Of a stretch of DNA of 64,000 nt, positions 13,080 to 24,557 are shown piece by piece. A program made the translations under genes and the position numbers. Within the stretch, counting starts at the first letter, position 1. Each line of letters opens with the position of its first letter. The stretch spans positions 108,245,833 to 108,309,832 of the forward strand of contig OW799233.1 of the NCBI GenBank assembly GCA_941918925.1. The letters are read 5' to 3'. Source of the stretch: Phyto melanocephala (taxonomy: Eukaryota; Arthropoda; Insecta; Diptera; Rhinophoridae). The notes below the pieces were generated by a model that did not search any database, was not told the DNA's origin, and saw only the letters and a program-made list of their open reading frames with translations.

Positions 13080-13663
13080 GTATTATATATAAATTATTAT
13101 CTCATGCCTATTTAAGCGCCCATATGTGGCATAAACCATAATTTACTACTAATACAATTTAAAACGTCATTATTCTGTCTGAATTATATATACGATTCTG
13201 AAATTGCGCAAATATAGGCTTTTAGTTAATATTATTGTAATACCAGGAGACGAAAGTGATACACCCACCTTAACGCTCACCTTCCAGATAAAGATCTTAA
13301 GTTCACATAATTTCTCTTTTGAGAGTGATTTTGGAAGGAAAAAGGACTTTATATTGTAATACCTAGATTGAATTCATTAGCAGAAATCAGTTTTGACATG
13401 CCGAACTTTTAACGCCCAATTTTCAAATATTGTGGTAAAAAGACATGTATAACATCACTTTTTTTGTAATATTACTAAGGTTTCATTTCGAGAATATATA
13501 AGAAAATAAACTAAAAGCAAATTGAACTTAAACAAAACAAGTGGTACATATTTCAGTATAAAGAAATTATTCTCTTTTAAAGGGTTTTCAATAAGAGCGC
13601 TACAAAAGTTTTTTTTAAATAAAACAAAAATTCTTTATTCATGTAAAAGTACGTTCGATTCCA

Positions 13664-15719
13664 TTAGGTATGGAACTCGATTTCTTTTACATGGCCACCA
13701 CGGGCACGCTTGTTGCAGAAGTCCAGACGCTGAACCCAATTTTCAACGGTTTTCAAGCATAAATCGAGCGATACTGCTGCAATTTCACGTTCGATATTCG
13801 TACGAAGTTCATCAATCGCCGCTGGCTTGTTGGCATAGACCATAGACTTGACGTAGCCCCATAGGAAAAAGTCTAACAGACCATTTCGTGAAAAAAACAT
13901 TCTCCACACATTATTGGTTTCCAATAAATTGATTGTGATATTCGCTGTGTGGCTTGTGGCGCCGAACTGTTGTAATCACATGTCCTCCAAGTCCATTTCA
14001 TCCAATTGAGGCCAAAAATATTCTGTTATCATTGAACGGTAGCGATTCCCATTCACAGTAACGTGCCGGTCTTGATCATCATGGAAGTAACAGCGGCAAA
14101 AAATAGTTTTTGGCGTGTCGTCCAATTTGGATGAAATTTTCACAGTATATTAACAGATATATGAGTAACAATTCCCTGAAATTTGAGATTCATAACTTCA
14201 TTACTTTTTGGTCTAGAGCAAGTCAAAGTTGAGGTATGCTAACGCGCTTGAAATATGTTGGTTCAATATGTAATATTCAAAAGCTTATCAATAAAAAAAT
14301 ACATAATAAGTATAACCTTAAAGTATTTTTTAATTAATTTAGTTGTTGTAGAAGGAGTAGATAAAAAAATAAATTAAAAAAAAGAAACACAAAAAAAAAA
14401 TTTTTTTACAACAGAATTGTGGTGTAAAAATTTAACATTTTGCATTTTCAATGAACTAGGAAATATAGAGCAGCCCCTCGCCCTAGGTGCAGTCTTATAT
14501 CAAATGAAAGATTGAAGTCTCAGCTTTCATTTAAAATAGAGGACATATAGCAAAAGTTTGCAAAAGTACTTTAAACATACAAAAAACTACAAAAAATACG
14601 CAACGTGCACATTTTGTCGCATACGTATGTACATATGTTAGCATGCAATAGCATGTTTACAAATTTAAATTTTTTTTTTTTTAATTGTTTGTTTGATATT
14701 TTATATTGTGCTCACAAACTTTTTAAAAACAAACTGTAAAAAAATATTACATTGTTGTTGTTTTAAATATTATTGATCAACAAACGGTAATTTCAATTAT
14801 GTATGTATATGTTTAATTCACAATCTACATATTTGAGAGTGCAAGTTTATACAAGTTTATATAAAGTGTTAAAAAAAGTTTACAAGGTCATGGATAATTC
14901 AATAATTTTTTATAGTGCAATTTCTGATATTTGGATCGATAGCAATAAAGATATTGAAAAAATTAGAATACCATGATGATATTAAAAAATTATTGATAGA
15001 ATGAAAAAAATTGTTCTTTTTTATTGCATTTTAATGGGAAGTGGGTGTAAGAGTGGGCGTGTTATTGTAATTTTTGCACGAAACATTTTAAATTATATAA
15101 GTAAATAATAATAATATCAAATTTGAAGATTGCACCTAAAATATTTTAGAAAATATGGCACTTTTTATGTTGAGGTTGTATGGGGGGTGGGGGTAAAAGT
15201 GGGCCAAAGTCCAAAACTTTATTCCGATAATGTTTGTAACAATATAACATTCAAGTATACCAAAATTTAAAGTTATCCCTTAAGTATTACGGACAATACG
15301 GCATTTTACAAATTTCGATTGTATGGGAGGTGGGCGTAAAAGTGGGCGAATTTTCTTAATTTTTTTTTTTTTTTAAACTAGAAATGTCTCAAAAGTAACC
15401 TGTGCAAAATTTCAGAACTCTGCAATTACTCCTTGTATTTAATGCCGGCGTTGTCTCACTGTGCGACCCAATGACGCCGCCGGCCCATAAACCGCACCAA
15501 ACCGTAATTTTTTCGGGATGCAATGATGACTTATGGAGTATTGGATTGCTGTCTGACCAATAACGCATATTTTTCTTATTGATGAAGCCTTTCAGCCAGA
15601 AATGAGAAATGACCACAAATTGGACGTAGCGCTCTTAACGTTGAGGCCACTGACTCCGAATTTCTGTAGAAAATTTTAATAATTTCGGCTAGTTATTGGC
15701 TCGTATATCTTTCCATCAT
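13664..15719 (-). pseudogene. Tc1/mariner transposase, dead, split in two
   Basis: The N-terminal part starts at an ATG near 15719 (MMERYT..., then FYRNSESVASTLRALRP, the family's helix-turn-helix start) and carries an internal stop. It jumps by deletion to the middle domain at 15389-15616 (FWLKGFINKKN, then LHPEKITVWCGLWAGGVIG). After the foreign insert it resumes near 14103 (VTVNGNRYRSMI) and continues to the C-terminal frame 13664-13924 (DFFLWGYVKSMVYANKPAAI). The second catalytic motif, normally WFQQDGATCHT in this group, is here stop-L-QQ-F-GATSHT: the tryptophan is a stop and the catalytic Asp is lost. The NWPPRSCDLTP segment is deleted. It cannot encode active enzyme. Confidence 0.8.
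14105..15440. mobile_element. Unclassified repeat inserted within the mariner
   Basis: About 1.3 kb that breaks the mariner reading order. It contains three diverged sub-repeats with GTGGG-GTAAAAGTGGGC words (around 15040, 15185 and 15328; spacing about 145 bp), like the tandem cores of rolling-circle-type fly repeats. Its left edge carries GGATGAAATTTTCACAG and its right edge GCAAAATTTCAGAACTCTGC, words shared with HP2 and the Helitron-like elements. No open frame and no clear target duplication. Boundaries are approximate (within about 30 bp). Confidence 0.55.
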
Positions 15720-15905
15720 GAAATGGCAAGCGAAATGTCAATATGGCGTCATTTGCTGTCCCTATCGGTCTACTTTTGTAGCGTGTCTGTTTAAGAACGC
15801 TTCATATAGTTGTTAACAAAATAATACATTTTGTGGTATTAAAGTACTACATAAAATGGTTGGTGGGTATCAAAAACTTGGCACCCTTGAATATAGTGCT
15901 TATTT

Positions 15906-16864
15906 TTTTCTTTTGTTTTTGCATCCATCACAATACCAACGTTTATTTTTGGCAAAAACTATATATGCCCAATAATGCTGCAGCCTGTCACTGTTACTGA
16001 TAGTAATGTTGTTGTCATTGTTGTTTAAAAAAAAATAAACAAACTTTATTAATTTTAAATATTCACACTGATCTCTTTATGTGTGTGCGTATGTGACCCC
16101 TTAAGCATCAACTGATATAGTGGCCGTGGCCAGCCAACACAGTTATCTACTTAAATACTATCTACTTGCATATGCAATCATATGGAATATGCGGCATAAC
16201 ACCTCTTTGGGTCAAGTGCTTCTTTATCTTTTTTTTTTATTTTTAATAAAGCCAATAACAAAAAGGCCAATGAGAAAGCGCAGCAAACAGTACAGAAATA
16301 TTTTAATAAGCCAAACGTAGGTCAAAATGTTGGTTTAAAAGCGATTCATAGTAATCTCTGTGTGTGTGTTTTCATATAAGAGAATATTCATACATAAATA
16401 TGCAAACATAAGTTACTTGAACCAGCTCTCAAGAAAACATTACTGCAAAAATTTATTTATTTGAATACATTGAAATATTGCTGTTTGTATGGATGAGGGT
16501 AAATCATACAACTAAATGATGCAATAAATTTCAAATATTATATTTATATACAGCTAAGGCGAATGCAAAATGCCCTTAATTATTACGTATGATTAAGTAA
16601 ACGAAATATATATTCAAAAAAATAATAGAACCGAGCTTGAAGATAAAGTCAGCAGAAATAATTTCTGAACTCAAACTAAATATAAAATTTGTATCTTTAA
16701 AAATAATTTAATTTTCAATCATATTCAATGTATTTCCTGGAACCATCTGTTTTTTCTACTGCAAATATCAAAAACGGAATTCTACAAATTTTAAACTTTA
16801 ACTTTGCCAAATCAAACACCTCTCTATTAATACAGTATGTATAAGAACGAGCTATTTTTGTAGC
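15906..16864. other. Unannotated stretch
   Basis: No TE end, exon or RNA gene is recognised. The 66-codon plus frame 16120-16320 is not family-like. Confidence 0.45.
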
Positions 16865-17085
16865 ACGTGAGCGTGGTGAGAATTTTTACCAACTGTATGT
16901 CGAGTGGCCAGATTGTCGGCGGCGCTGGTATGCTCGTGTATGCTCCGGCTATAGCTCGCCGAACGGGATGGTTCTTGCCAACTAACTGGTCTGGCAATCA
17001 CCGGTTTTGCGCAGCGAGGCTTCCGGCTAATTCGATTTCCCAGGCAGGTCTCAACCCTTTTCGCCGGCAACGAATCCGCTCATAA
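16865..17085 (+). pseudogene. GC-rich island, possible LINE RNase H remnant
   Basis: About 220 bp near 55% GC in a roughly 30% GC background, with abrupt edges. A plus frame (16867-17085, 72 codons) begins VRIFTNCMSSGQIVGGAGM. This resembles the start of the RNase H domain of R1/I-type LINEs, where an IFTDGS motif is followed by a G-rich strand; the catalytic Asp would be replaced by Asn. The rest of the frame does not follow the family. The minus frame (16852-17070) is equally long, so coding direction is uncertain. It could also be an exon fragment or captured sequence. Confidence 0.35.
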
Positions 17086-18179
17086 AAATTACAAGTAATT
17101 TCAATAAAAAATAAACTGAAGCTGACATTCCAAAATTACCACTTTAATCATACTAGAGACAGGTGTTAGTCCCATAATTTTAAGAAATTCTTTTGTATGT
17201 AGAGTAGTTATTAAAAATATTTGGATCATGCCTTTCACTTAAGAATATTTTTAACAATTGTTACATTTTTATTAAGAAACCTCATTTATCATGTGATGTT
17301 TATATGAGCACATATAAATATGTATGTATACATCTGTGTGCAGTTTAACATTGCATATGTATCATTTCTTATCTTTAATACAGGACTACCACTTATCATT
17401 TTTGTTGCTGCTTCAAGCAGCAATTTTGTGTAAATAATTTCAGTTTTTTGTTTAATTTTTACATTTTTTTTATTTTTCTTATTATCATTATTATTATTGT
17501 TGTTATAGCCATTATGCCGTTGTTTGTGTTAAAAGTTTTAACAACTTTTGGTAAGCATATGTGATAAATGGTCAAATGGCTTATATAGTATTTCTGTATG
17601 ATAGTAACAGCTTGATATATATGATGAAGTAAAAGTTCCAGATGAAGACATTTCATAAAACATTCAAAGGGAAATGATAAAGGGTAGTCCAAAAACGGTA
17701 AACTTTTTTATTCGTATGCGATTTTTACACTTGATATATATTTTGTTTTTGTTGAAAATATTGTGAGAAATTGCAAAAAATTCTCCGAAAGTCAGTGCCG
17801 CTTTTTTTTGCCATAATGATACACTCACTTTGAGTGTTGTATGCACTTTAATGCGACAAGTTCATAAAACTAGTTTACTAGTGAATAAGCTCTAAGCTCC
17901 TTATCTTTAAGCTAACCTACGACAGTGTTTCTGCTATAGCCTGCCGGTTATATCAAAAATTTGTTTATTTGCGCACTCTCACAATTAGAATTGTACACAT
18001 AGATCCTTGATTATTACTTTCTATAGTTTAGTTGACTCAGTAGTTAAAATAAGACAACTATCGCAATCTTTAAAGATTGCCTTTAACATTTTAATTTTAA
18101 AGTAGAAGATAGGAGTTATTTTTTTATATGATTTGAAGACATGTCCCGAATATTTGTATTTGTCTAATGACAGTCCGTT
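17086..18179. other. Unannotated AT-rich stretch
   Basis: Several minus frames (17459-17692, 17664-17846) are H/I/Y-rich and look like chance. A pyrimidine-tract acceptor-like site at 17384 is followed by 17 open codons but no good donor. Nothing firm. Confidence 0.4.
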
Positions 18180-19260
18180 ATTTTTTTTTTTTTTTATAAA
18201 GTTCTCAATGACTTTTTCACAAAAATGTGGCTACATCTCACCCATGATGCATTGGATCTCAGATTTCAGCTCTGGAATTGTTTTCGTATAATTTCTTTCA
18301 GAATAAGCCATAAATTTTTAAAAACTCAATAAGAAAAAAATATCGCACAGCGTTAAATCGCATGTTCTTGTTGACCAGTTGACATCAGAATTCCTTAAGA
18401 TAATTTGTTGAAGAAATTGTTGCTGCAATAAATAAATTGTTTCATATCGATGCCTTACTTCCCCAACCTCGTAACTTAAAAAATACGGTTTTGACTTTTT
18501 CATATCAAACGATTGTTTCATGCTTTAACTAAAAAAGATTAGTATATTATTACTACTAATATACATAACTACAATCAATTCCTTAATAATTGCATTTAAA
18601 CTTTTAACCAAACACCGAAGTATAAAAAGATGAACCGTTTTTTTTTTTCTCCTGAAAAATTTTATTTTTTAAGATACGAGGTTGAGGAAGTAAGGCATCG
18701 ATATGCGGTGTGACAGGTGAAAACGTGTTGCTAAGACTAAATGTCGTCCAGTTTCATGCCGTTCACTTAAGGTAAAAATAACTTCGTTATCATGTTCCTG
18801 TAACGAATGCCGTTAACATTTACTGAAATTTCAGCCTTTGATTTTCTGAGCCACAAATTTGACATTTTGTGTATTTACAACGCCATTCAGATGGAAATGC
18901 GCGTTGTTGAAGAAGATAACTTTATTTCAACTTGGCATTCAATTCACTTTGTTCCTTTACTCATTGAACGAATTGCCGGCGCTTTCCATAGTCTGCTGAT
19001 TTAAGCTCTTAAGTAAGCTGAATTTTGTGCACATAAATTCGTTGCGCTGTGCTTCGAAAAATTTGAAGTTGTTGAAAACGCTTCCATTTTCGGCGTAACT
19101 TTCGTTCACAAACAGCAATATTTTCAAAATACCGACCTGTAAGTTGACACACAGGAGTCTTTCTGCCACCAAAAAATATTCCGAGATATGTAAGCAACGC
19201 AGACCTTATTTCCTTACCGTATTGCAACTACAGAAATTCTTTAATATCTTGCATACGGAG
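18180..19260 (-). pseudogene. Tc1/mariner-type transposase relic, frameshifted
   Basis: Reading right to left in changing frames: an ENIAV-type segment and YVHKIQLT (19009-19227); KSADYGKRRQFVQ near 18960-19000; a first catalytic region decayed to FFNNAHFHLNG; a block matching VNVNGIRYRNMITKLFLP (about 18780-18830); RNSDVNWSTRTCDLTLCD (18340-18400; relatives have NWPPRSCDLTPLD); and a C-terminal TIPELKSEI...VIENFIKK block (18200-18290). The order matches a full transposase. Many frameshifts and stops, and loss of the QQDGA motif, make it dead. A roughly 40-bp inverted duplication sits inside it (18445-18487 against 18658-18703). Ends were not located. Confidence 0.65.
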
Positions 19261-19368
19261 GCATAACGAAGTATGAATTCTGTACTACTATGACTATTTC
19301 AGCACTAGAAAAAGATAGACAAGTTTATATCAGTAATATTTTTTTTTCTTTATATTTCTCCCTTACAG

Positions 19369-19422
19369 GCTGCTAACTTTTTCAGCAGCGCGTCAGAGGA
19401 AGGCATAATTAAGCTGTTCCTG
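19369..19422 (+). CDS. Candidate 54-bp exon of an unknown gene
   Basis: A strong polypyrimidine tract (T-rich from about 19338, ending CTCCCTTACAG) precedes 54 bp that end at CTG|GTAAGAAC, a near-consensus donor. Only one frame is open and it is a whole number of codons: AANFFSSASEEGIIKLFL. Base composition is more balanced than the surroundings, and no TE family is recognised here. I do not recognise the protein. Both boundaries keep phase 0, so it could be a cassette exon. Neighbouring candidates on the same strand are at 39689 and 41502. Chance splice-like signals are common in AT-rich DNA, so confidence is moderate. Confidence 0.4.
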
Positions 19423-21916
19423 GTAAGAACAAAATTAGTGTTTTTTATTTTAAAAAAAGGGACCTACCAAATGGGATATTGTGTATAAAAACCATAACCT
19501 TTAGAAGCGCTCTAGGAAGCAGGCAAGCACTAAGCGAGGGACTCAAGAAGTGCTATTTGAAAATGATATCCCAGTTGGTATAAATTTAGCGCTTAGTGAT
19601 TTCCAAAAAGAGACCTACTGAGTGAAATTTCTCGTATAAAAATCAAGCCTTATAGATATAAGCCCCATTAGAAGTACGTAAGCACTAAGTAGAAACTAAA
19701 ATACTAAGAACGGTTGGGATAATATCCTAAATATTAAGTTAAATTTTTTATGAAAATTAGTTAAGTTAATTTTATATAACTTTTAAAGGATACTTGTGTT
19801 TGAATCTCCCTTTAATTTAATATGCTTACATATGCACATATGTTTGTATGTAAGAATGTATGTATGTATATCTATTAAAAAAAAAGGCACAAGAATTTTA
19901 ATACATTCAATAGATAAATGATTAATTTATGAGAAATATTTACGGCACTCTGTAAAATGAATTGATAAATATTAAGAGAACAGTTTACAGCATACATTCT
20001 CTCTTTTTTTCTCTTTAACCCAATCATTCCTTATACAAACCAAATGGTATGCTATGAACCATAAGTACTTAAGTCATTTTAGTCTGTATTTTTGTAGCAT
20101 AATTTTCAAAAATCAAAAAAAAAATCCTAATAGATTTGAAAATCTTAAACCTATACATTAAACTTTAAGACAGACTTACAGTGAATGTTTGCAATTTTCC
20201 TCGCACCCTTCAGAATTTTTCGTGTGCTTTTAAATTTATTACGTAAAATAACAATTTGGAAATCGTATACAAATTTATAAATTGACGAATTTCCGTTAAA
20301 ATTTTAAATACATTTTTTGGCTTGTTTCAGGCCATTTTTGAATGTGTTCATTTCTATGTCTCTGGGGTGTGCATAAATGACTAGGTTGAGTACATAGATG
20401 TAAACAAAAATAAGCAACGAATTTGTACATTTAATTATAATTTATGTTTATTGTTGCCATAAATTTGTATAAATGTCACATAACTAAATTTACAAATATT
20501 ATAAATAAATAAAATAAATTATAAATAAGAAACAAACAACAACAAGCAGCATTAGTAATGACAATAATAAAATCATCATATGCATGTTAATAAATTTTAT
20601 ATGCATTAATAAACATCCATACAAACATATACATACATAAATAAAAAAGCGTATTTACCACAGATACAAACTACCACACTCTACAAAGCTTTTGCTACCA
20701 GACACAGACCACAAACAGAAATGTTTAATAAAAAGGGGGGATGTAAATAAAGTATTTTTGCATTTTATTACATGTTTACAATAATTTACACATTGTGCCA
20801 GTCAAGTTCACTTGTAAATATAATGACTTAATATGAATACATGTGTATATTTCTACTCCAAATGCATTTATAATGATGGTATGGTGGTGGTAGTTTTTAG
20901 TTTTTCTCTGTTTTGCATTTCCTGTTGTTATGTTGTTGGTTTTATGTCGCCAAGTGTGAGATTGTGTTGCGATTTTTTCTGTGTGATTGAGTTCATTTAT
21001 TGTTATTTGTAATTTGTTATAAATTTAGTTGTTGTTGTTGTTGTCTCTATTATAAATAATATCGTTGTTATATTTGTTATTGCTGTTGTCTTTCAATAGA
21101 GGAAATTGCTTTATCATGTGTGCAATTAGAACATAATTCATTTAAAATGTTAATACGGAAAAAGTAACATAAAATTATGTAATGTTTTAATTATGTTTAT
21201 TTGTGTCAATACATGTTTGCAGGCATTTATTGTTGCTGCACAAATTTCTACGAAGATTGAATTAGTCAAAAGAAAAAAAATATTTTCCCGACGAATATTA
21301 ATAATTTTCTTATATTTTAAATTTGTTAGTCATATTTTAAATATAATTCCCAAATATTTGATATTTCATCGTTCGCAAATAATTGAGTTCTCTACCGCAA
21401 AATAGTGAAAATTTGAATAAGACTGACTTTTAGAAAAAGTCTGCGCAACCGGTTTGCTATTATCATTTATAGTTATAAAAAACTTTTGTCATTAACAACT
21501 AAACGTTAACGGGATTTACCAATAAAAAATTTTTGTTTTATAAAATGCAATAATTAACGATCGACGGTTTGAGAAAGAGTTTAATTAATGTATACGAATT
21601 TAATGTTGGTCAATATTGAAATGAATACAAGTTAAGGCGACAGCATTTTTCAAGTTTTGTATTTTCACACATTCATTAACCCTCCTCGAATATTAACCAA
21701 AAATTAATTTTTGTTTTTTGCTTACATAGTCCGCCTTCAAAGTTATTGCAAAATAATTGTTTTTATATATTTAAAATATCAACACACTTTACACGCGAAA
21801 AGTAAAACTGATGAATCGCATTTGAATATATTTTGTATAATTTTAAATTACTGCTGAGTAACTAAAAATTATGTTTGCTGCTAGTAGAAATATATAAGAA
21901 TATTTTTAAGACTTTT
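19423..21916. other. Unannotated stretch after the candidate exon
   Basis: Mostly AT-rich with AAT/AAC and TG/TTG microsatellite-like patches (20500-20560, 20930-21090). A weak acceptor-like site (GGCTTGTTTCAG at 20320-20331) is followed by 17 open codons and a stop. No TE is recognised. Confidence 0.4.
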
Positions 21917-23077
21917 TATACCCGCCACCAAAAAAATGGTGGGGGTATATTCATTTTGTCATTCCGTTTGTAACACATCGAAATATCCATTTTAGACCCC
22001 ATAAAGTATATATATTCTGAATCGGGGTTTGATTTTATGACGATCTAGCTATGTCCGTCCATCTGTCCGTCTGTTGAAAGACGATAGAGGTCGCACCGAA
22101 AAAGCTAGGGGGCTCAAATTTTGCCAGAATCTTTCTTATAGACAAGGTTTGTTTGATATTGAAAATGGGCTAAATCGGAATATTAGGAAGAGAGTTATAG
22201 CTCGAAAAGCAAAAGTAGGTCGAAAAAACAGTGTCCCTCTAACATCGAATAAAATGGAATTGTGTCCAAACGCAATAACGTAGGGTCATGCAACTTCGAA
22301 TTATATTTCCTGAGTAAAAATAATATTTTTCCCCGAAAATTGCCTAAATCTATGCATTAGGAAAGGAGTTATAGATCAAAATGTACGAAAATTTATACCG
22401 CACAGTGTATTTTTCGGTATATTTAAAAACAAAAACGTCATAAAAGCAACAAAATTGGATGTACGATTCTGAAATTTTGCAAACATGGTTTTTTAGTCAA
22501 GAGCTTTGTTCCAACGGAAAATAAATGAGACACGCCCACTTTACGCCCTCCTCCCATAAAACATTTTATCTCAAATTCATATAATTTCTCTATAAATAAA
22601 GATTTTGGAATAAAAATGGACCATGTTGAAACATCTAAGTTGCACTCGTTAGTAAGAATAATTTCGACACGCCTACTATTACGACCACTTTTCACGTTAT
22701 ACACTGTTAATGAAATTTAAAAGCTCATTAAACCGACAAAATTGGGGGTATGATAATGAAATTTGCAGCAGATATCCTTCTAGTCAATGTTATTGTTATG
22801 CCGGAAAATTTTGGTGACACGCCCACTTTTACGCCCACCTCCCATTTAACGTTTTATCTCAAATTCATATAATTTCTATATGAATAAAGATTTTGGAATA
22901 ATAAAGGACTATATTATTAGTAGAAACAACTTCAACACGCCTACTTTAATTGACTAAATTTACGAAAACATTTTACTAGCATATCGAAGTTATACAAAGA
23001 AAGTGTTACATATTTTAGTATAAAGAGATTATTGCATAGCGATTACTGTTAAAAACAAACAACAAATTCATTTTGTG
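21917..23077 (-). mobile_element. HP2 element, copy A, truncated
   Basis: Begins with the dyad TATACCCGCCACC ... GGTGGGGGTATA (21918-21950), followed by the HP2 lead block (GTCATTCCGTTTGTAACAC) and GTCCGTCTGTTGAAAG. Two 287-bp tandem core units carry CACGCCCACTTT (about 22531 and 22818). The GC-hairpin terminus is missing: homology stops near 23077 after GTGCTATAAATTGGG. The plus frame 22074-22283 is conserved with the 55 kb copy but reads as non-coding repeat. The copy lacks the 600-bp nested insertion of copies B and C, preserving the empty site GAAGTTATACAAAGAAAG near 23000. Direction is given from the GC-hairpin end. Confidence 0.75.
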
Positions 23078-23091
23078 CTATAAATTGGGTT

Positions 23092-23160
23092 ATTTCCCGG
23101 GAATTTGAGTTATTTAATCTTCCCGATTTACCGGAATTATTTTTCGGGATCCCGGGAAAT
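23092..23160. repeat. CCCGGG dyad
   Basis: A perfect 11-bp inverted pair (ATTTCCCGGGA at 23092, TCCCGGGAAAT at 23150) encloses a second inverted pair (TCCCGA, TCGGGA), giving a nested hairpin in AT-rich DNA. It sits just past the truncated end of HP2 copy A. Related CCCG-rich words occur at 59143-59195. It may be a MITE remnant or the end of an unrecognised element. Confidence 0.5.
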
Positions 23161-23356
23161 GAAAAAGGTGGCTACGATTCGAAAGCAGATAGATGTTTAT
23201 ATTGTAACATTTCTTTTTCATAAAAATTTTTATTTCAAGGTTTTTTTAACTTTATATTTAAAAATATGTTTATAAATAATTTTATATACTTTTTGAGGTA
23301 ATGTTTTAAAAAAATTAAAAATAAACTCAGGCAACGTTACAAATACTTCAAAATTT

Positions 23357-24557
23357 CTATAAAAAAAAGTCAATCATGCACAAGATAAGTGTACTTTTCA
23401 CTTTAAAATTTAATTTCTCTGTTTGAGTTGTTGTAGGTTTCAGATGCGAAATTTGGTCTTGGATATATTTAACCTCTCTTGAAATAACGCCTCGTGTTTT
23501 TTTTGCAAATATAAATTTTACCAGCCGGCAGTATTTTGTAGAAGATGGAGCAGGGTTATTCCATATTATAATCTTTCGTTCGTTAGCTGTTGTATACATT
23601 TGAAGGAGAACTAGTGAAATGAAAAACATACTGTTATCGGATTGGTTATTTTCCGAAAATTTTTGTTTGTAAATGCTCTGTTCAGCGCCATCACATCCCC
23701 ATTTTATAATTGCATTTACATCTCCAATTTCGCGAACGGAGAGCAACACTTCCACTTGTGCAGCACACAATCTTTTTAAACTGTGATCAATTAGCGATTG
23801 CAATCCAATTTCAGCATAAGTTTCCGTTACGGTTATTTGTTCAGGGTAGCATAAAGCCTTTGATTTTTTACACAGTTGTATGAAGGATATATTTTTTGTC
23901 TTATTTCTGAAGTATGCTGCCTGATAAGGTTATAATCATGTGATGAAAGACCAGCATCAATAATCATCGCAAGTGCTTGATCTGGTGACAAAGTTTTCAT
24001 GTTCTCATTAGATAATCGAGTTTTCTTTAATGCAGTGCCTCTTGATGGAAAAGTCACGGCCAATTCTTGTAGTATTTTTGTTGAATTTCTTTTTCCAGAT
24101 GATCTCAGTGACATTTTCGCTGCCATTAACAATTGGTCATTATCAGTATTGCTCATAAGCTCCTTAGCTTTTCGCTTCTCTGAGCGCAAAGAAGATTCAG
24201 AAAAGTTTTTTTAGGCCTTCCTGTCTTCGATATATCGCGAGATGTATTTGCCCCAACATTAAGAATATAATCTGAAAAGTTCAGATCTTTTGACAACCAT
24301 TTAGAATATTGTTGCCAAAAACGGCTATTTATTCGAGCAGCATGTTCCCATCTTGACCGAAAATCAAAAGAAAGTTTGATCACAAACCTTTTTAATTTAT
24401 GGTGGTCCACATCTTTTCCAATTATACTGCAAATGTGATTATATAAGGCATCATTTTTGTTTTCTTTCTTGCTTGTGAACCAAACATCAAAGAGCGCATT
24501 TCGTGGAACTGCCATTTTTTTTTTGCAAAAAAATAAAAATATCGCAGAAAGGAGCAA
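23357..24557 (-). pseudogene. RAG1/Transib-like transposase relic (N-terminal half)
   Basis: Three consecutive minus frames (24153-24557, 23833-24189, 23357-23803) form one protein interrupted by two frameshifts, near 24170 and 23830. In order: a start domain (MAVPRNALFDVWF ... RWEHAARINSRFWQQYSKWL); a GRPKKTF linker; LLMAAKMSLRSSG; ALAMIIDAGLSSHDYNLI; IYPSYNCV; a shifted CYPEQITVTET; LQSLIDHSLKRL; then IIKWGCDGAEQSIYKQKF and NNPAPSSTKYCR. The KWGCDG motif followed by W-N-P-S-S-C-R resembles the first catalytic Asp region of RAG1/Transib-type enzymes. The frame ends after CMID, so the rest of the catalytic core is missing. Ends were not found. A Chapaev-type (CMC) transposase is the alternative. 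Confidence 0.5.

Larger units (their letters stand above)
13587..15797 (-). mobile_element. Tc1/mariner-type element, interrupted
   Basis: A mariner-like element inserted in HP2 copy D. Its ends show imperfect inverted repeats around GCTACAAAAGT (left 13598-13610, right about 15770-15783). The transposase relic reads right to left. It is split by an unrelated insertion, about 14105 to 15440. The joined element without that insertion would be roughly 0.9 kb. That is shorter than an intact relative, because part of the transposase is also deleted. Confidence 0.75.
13162..15905 (+). mobile_element. HP2 element, copy D, truncated and disrupted
   Basis: The flanks of a nested mariner match HP2. 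13162-13586 aligns with the part of HP2 carrying TACGATTCTGAAATT, the CACCTTAACGCTCACC block and the terminal GGTACATATTTCAGTATAAAG block. 15798-15905 aligns with the HP2 terminus (GTTAACAAAATAATA, GGTGGGTAT, GAATATAGTGCT). The first two-thirds of HP2 is missing. It has lost the clean GC hairpin. HP2 here is the outermost of three nested layers. It is more diverged than copies B and C. Confidence 0.6.

Noticed and set aside
20332..20385. Possible terminal exon after GGCTTGTTTCAG
   Set aside because: Only 17 codons before a stop, in AT-rich DNA, with no other support.
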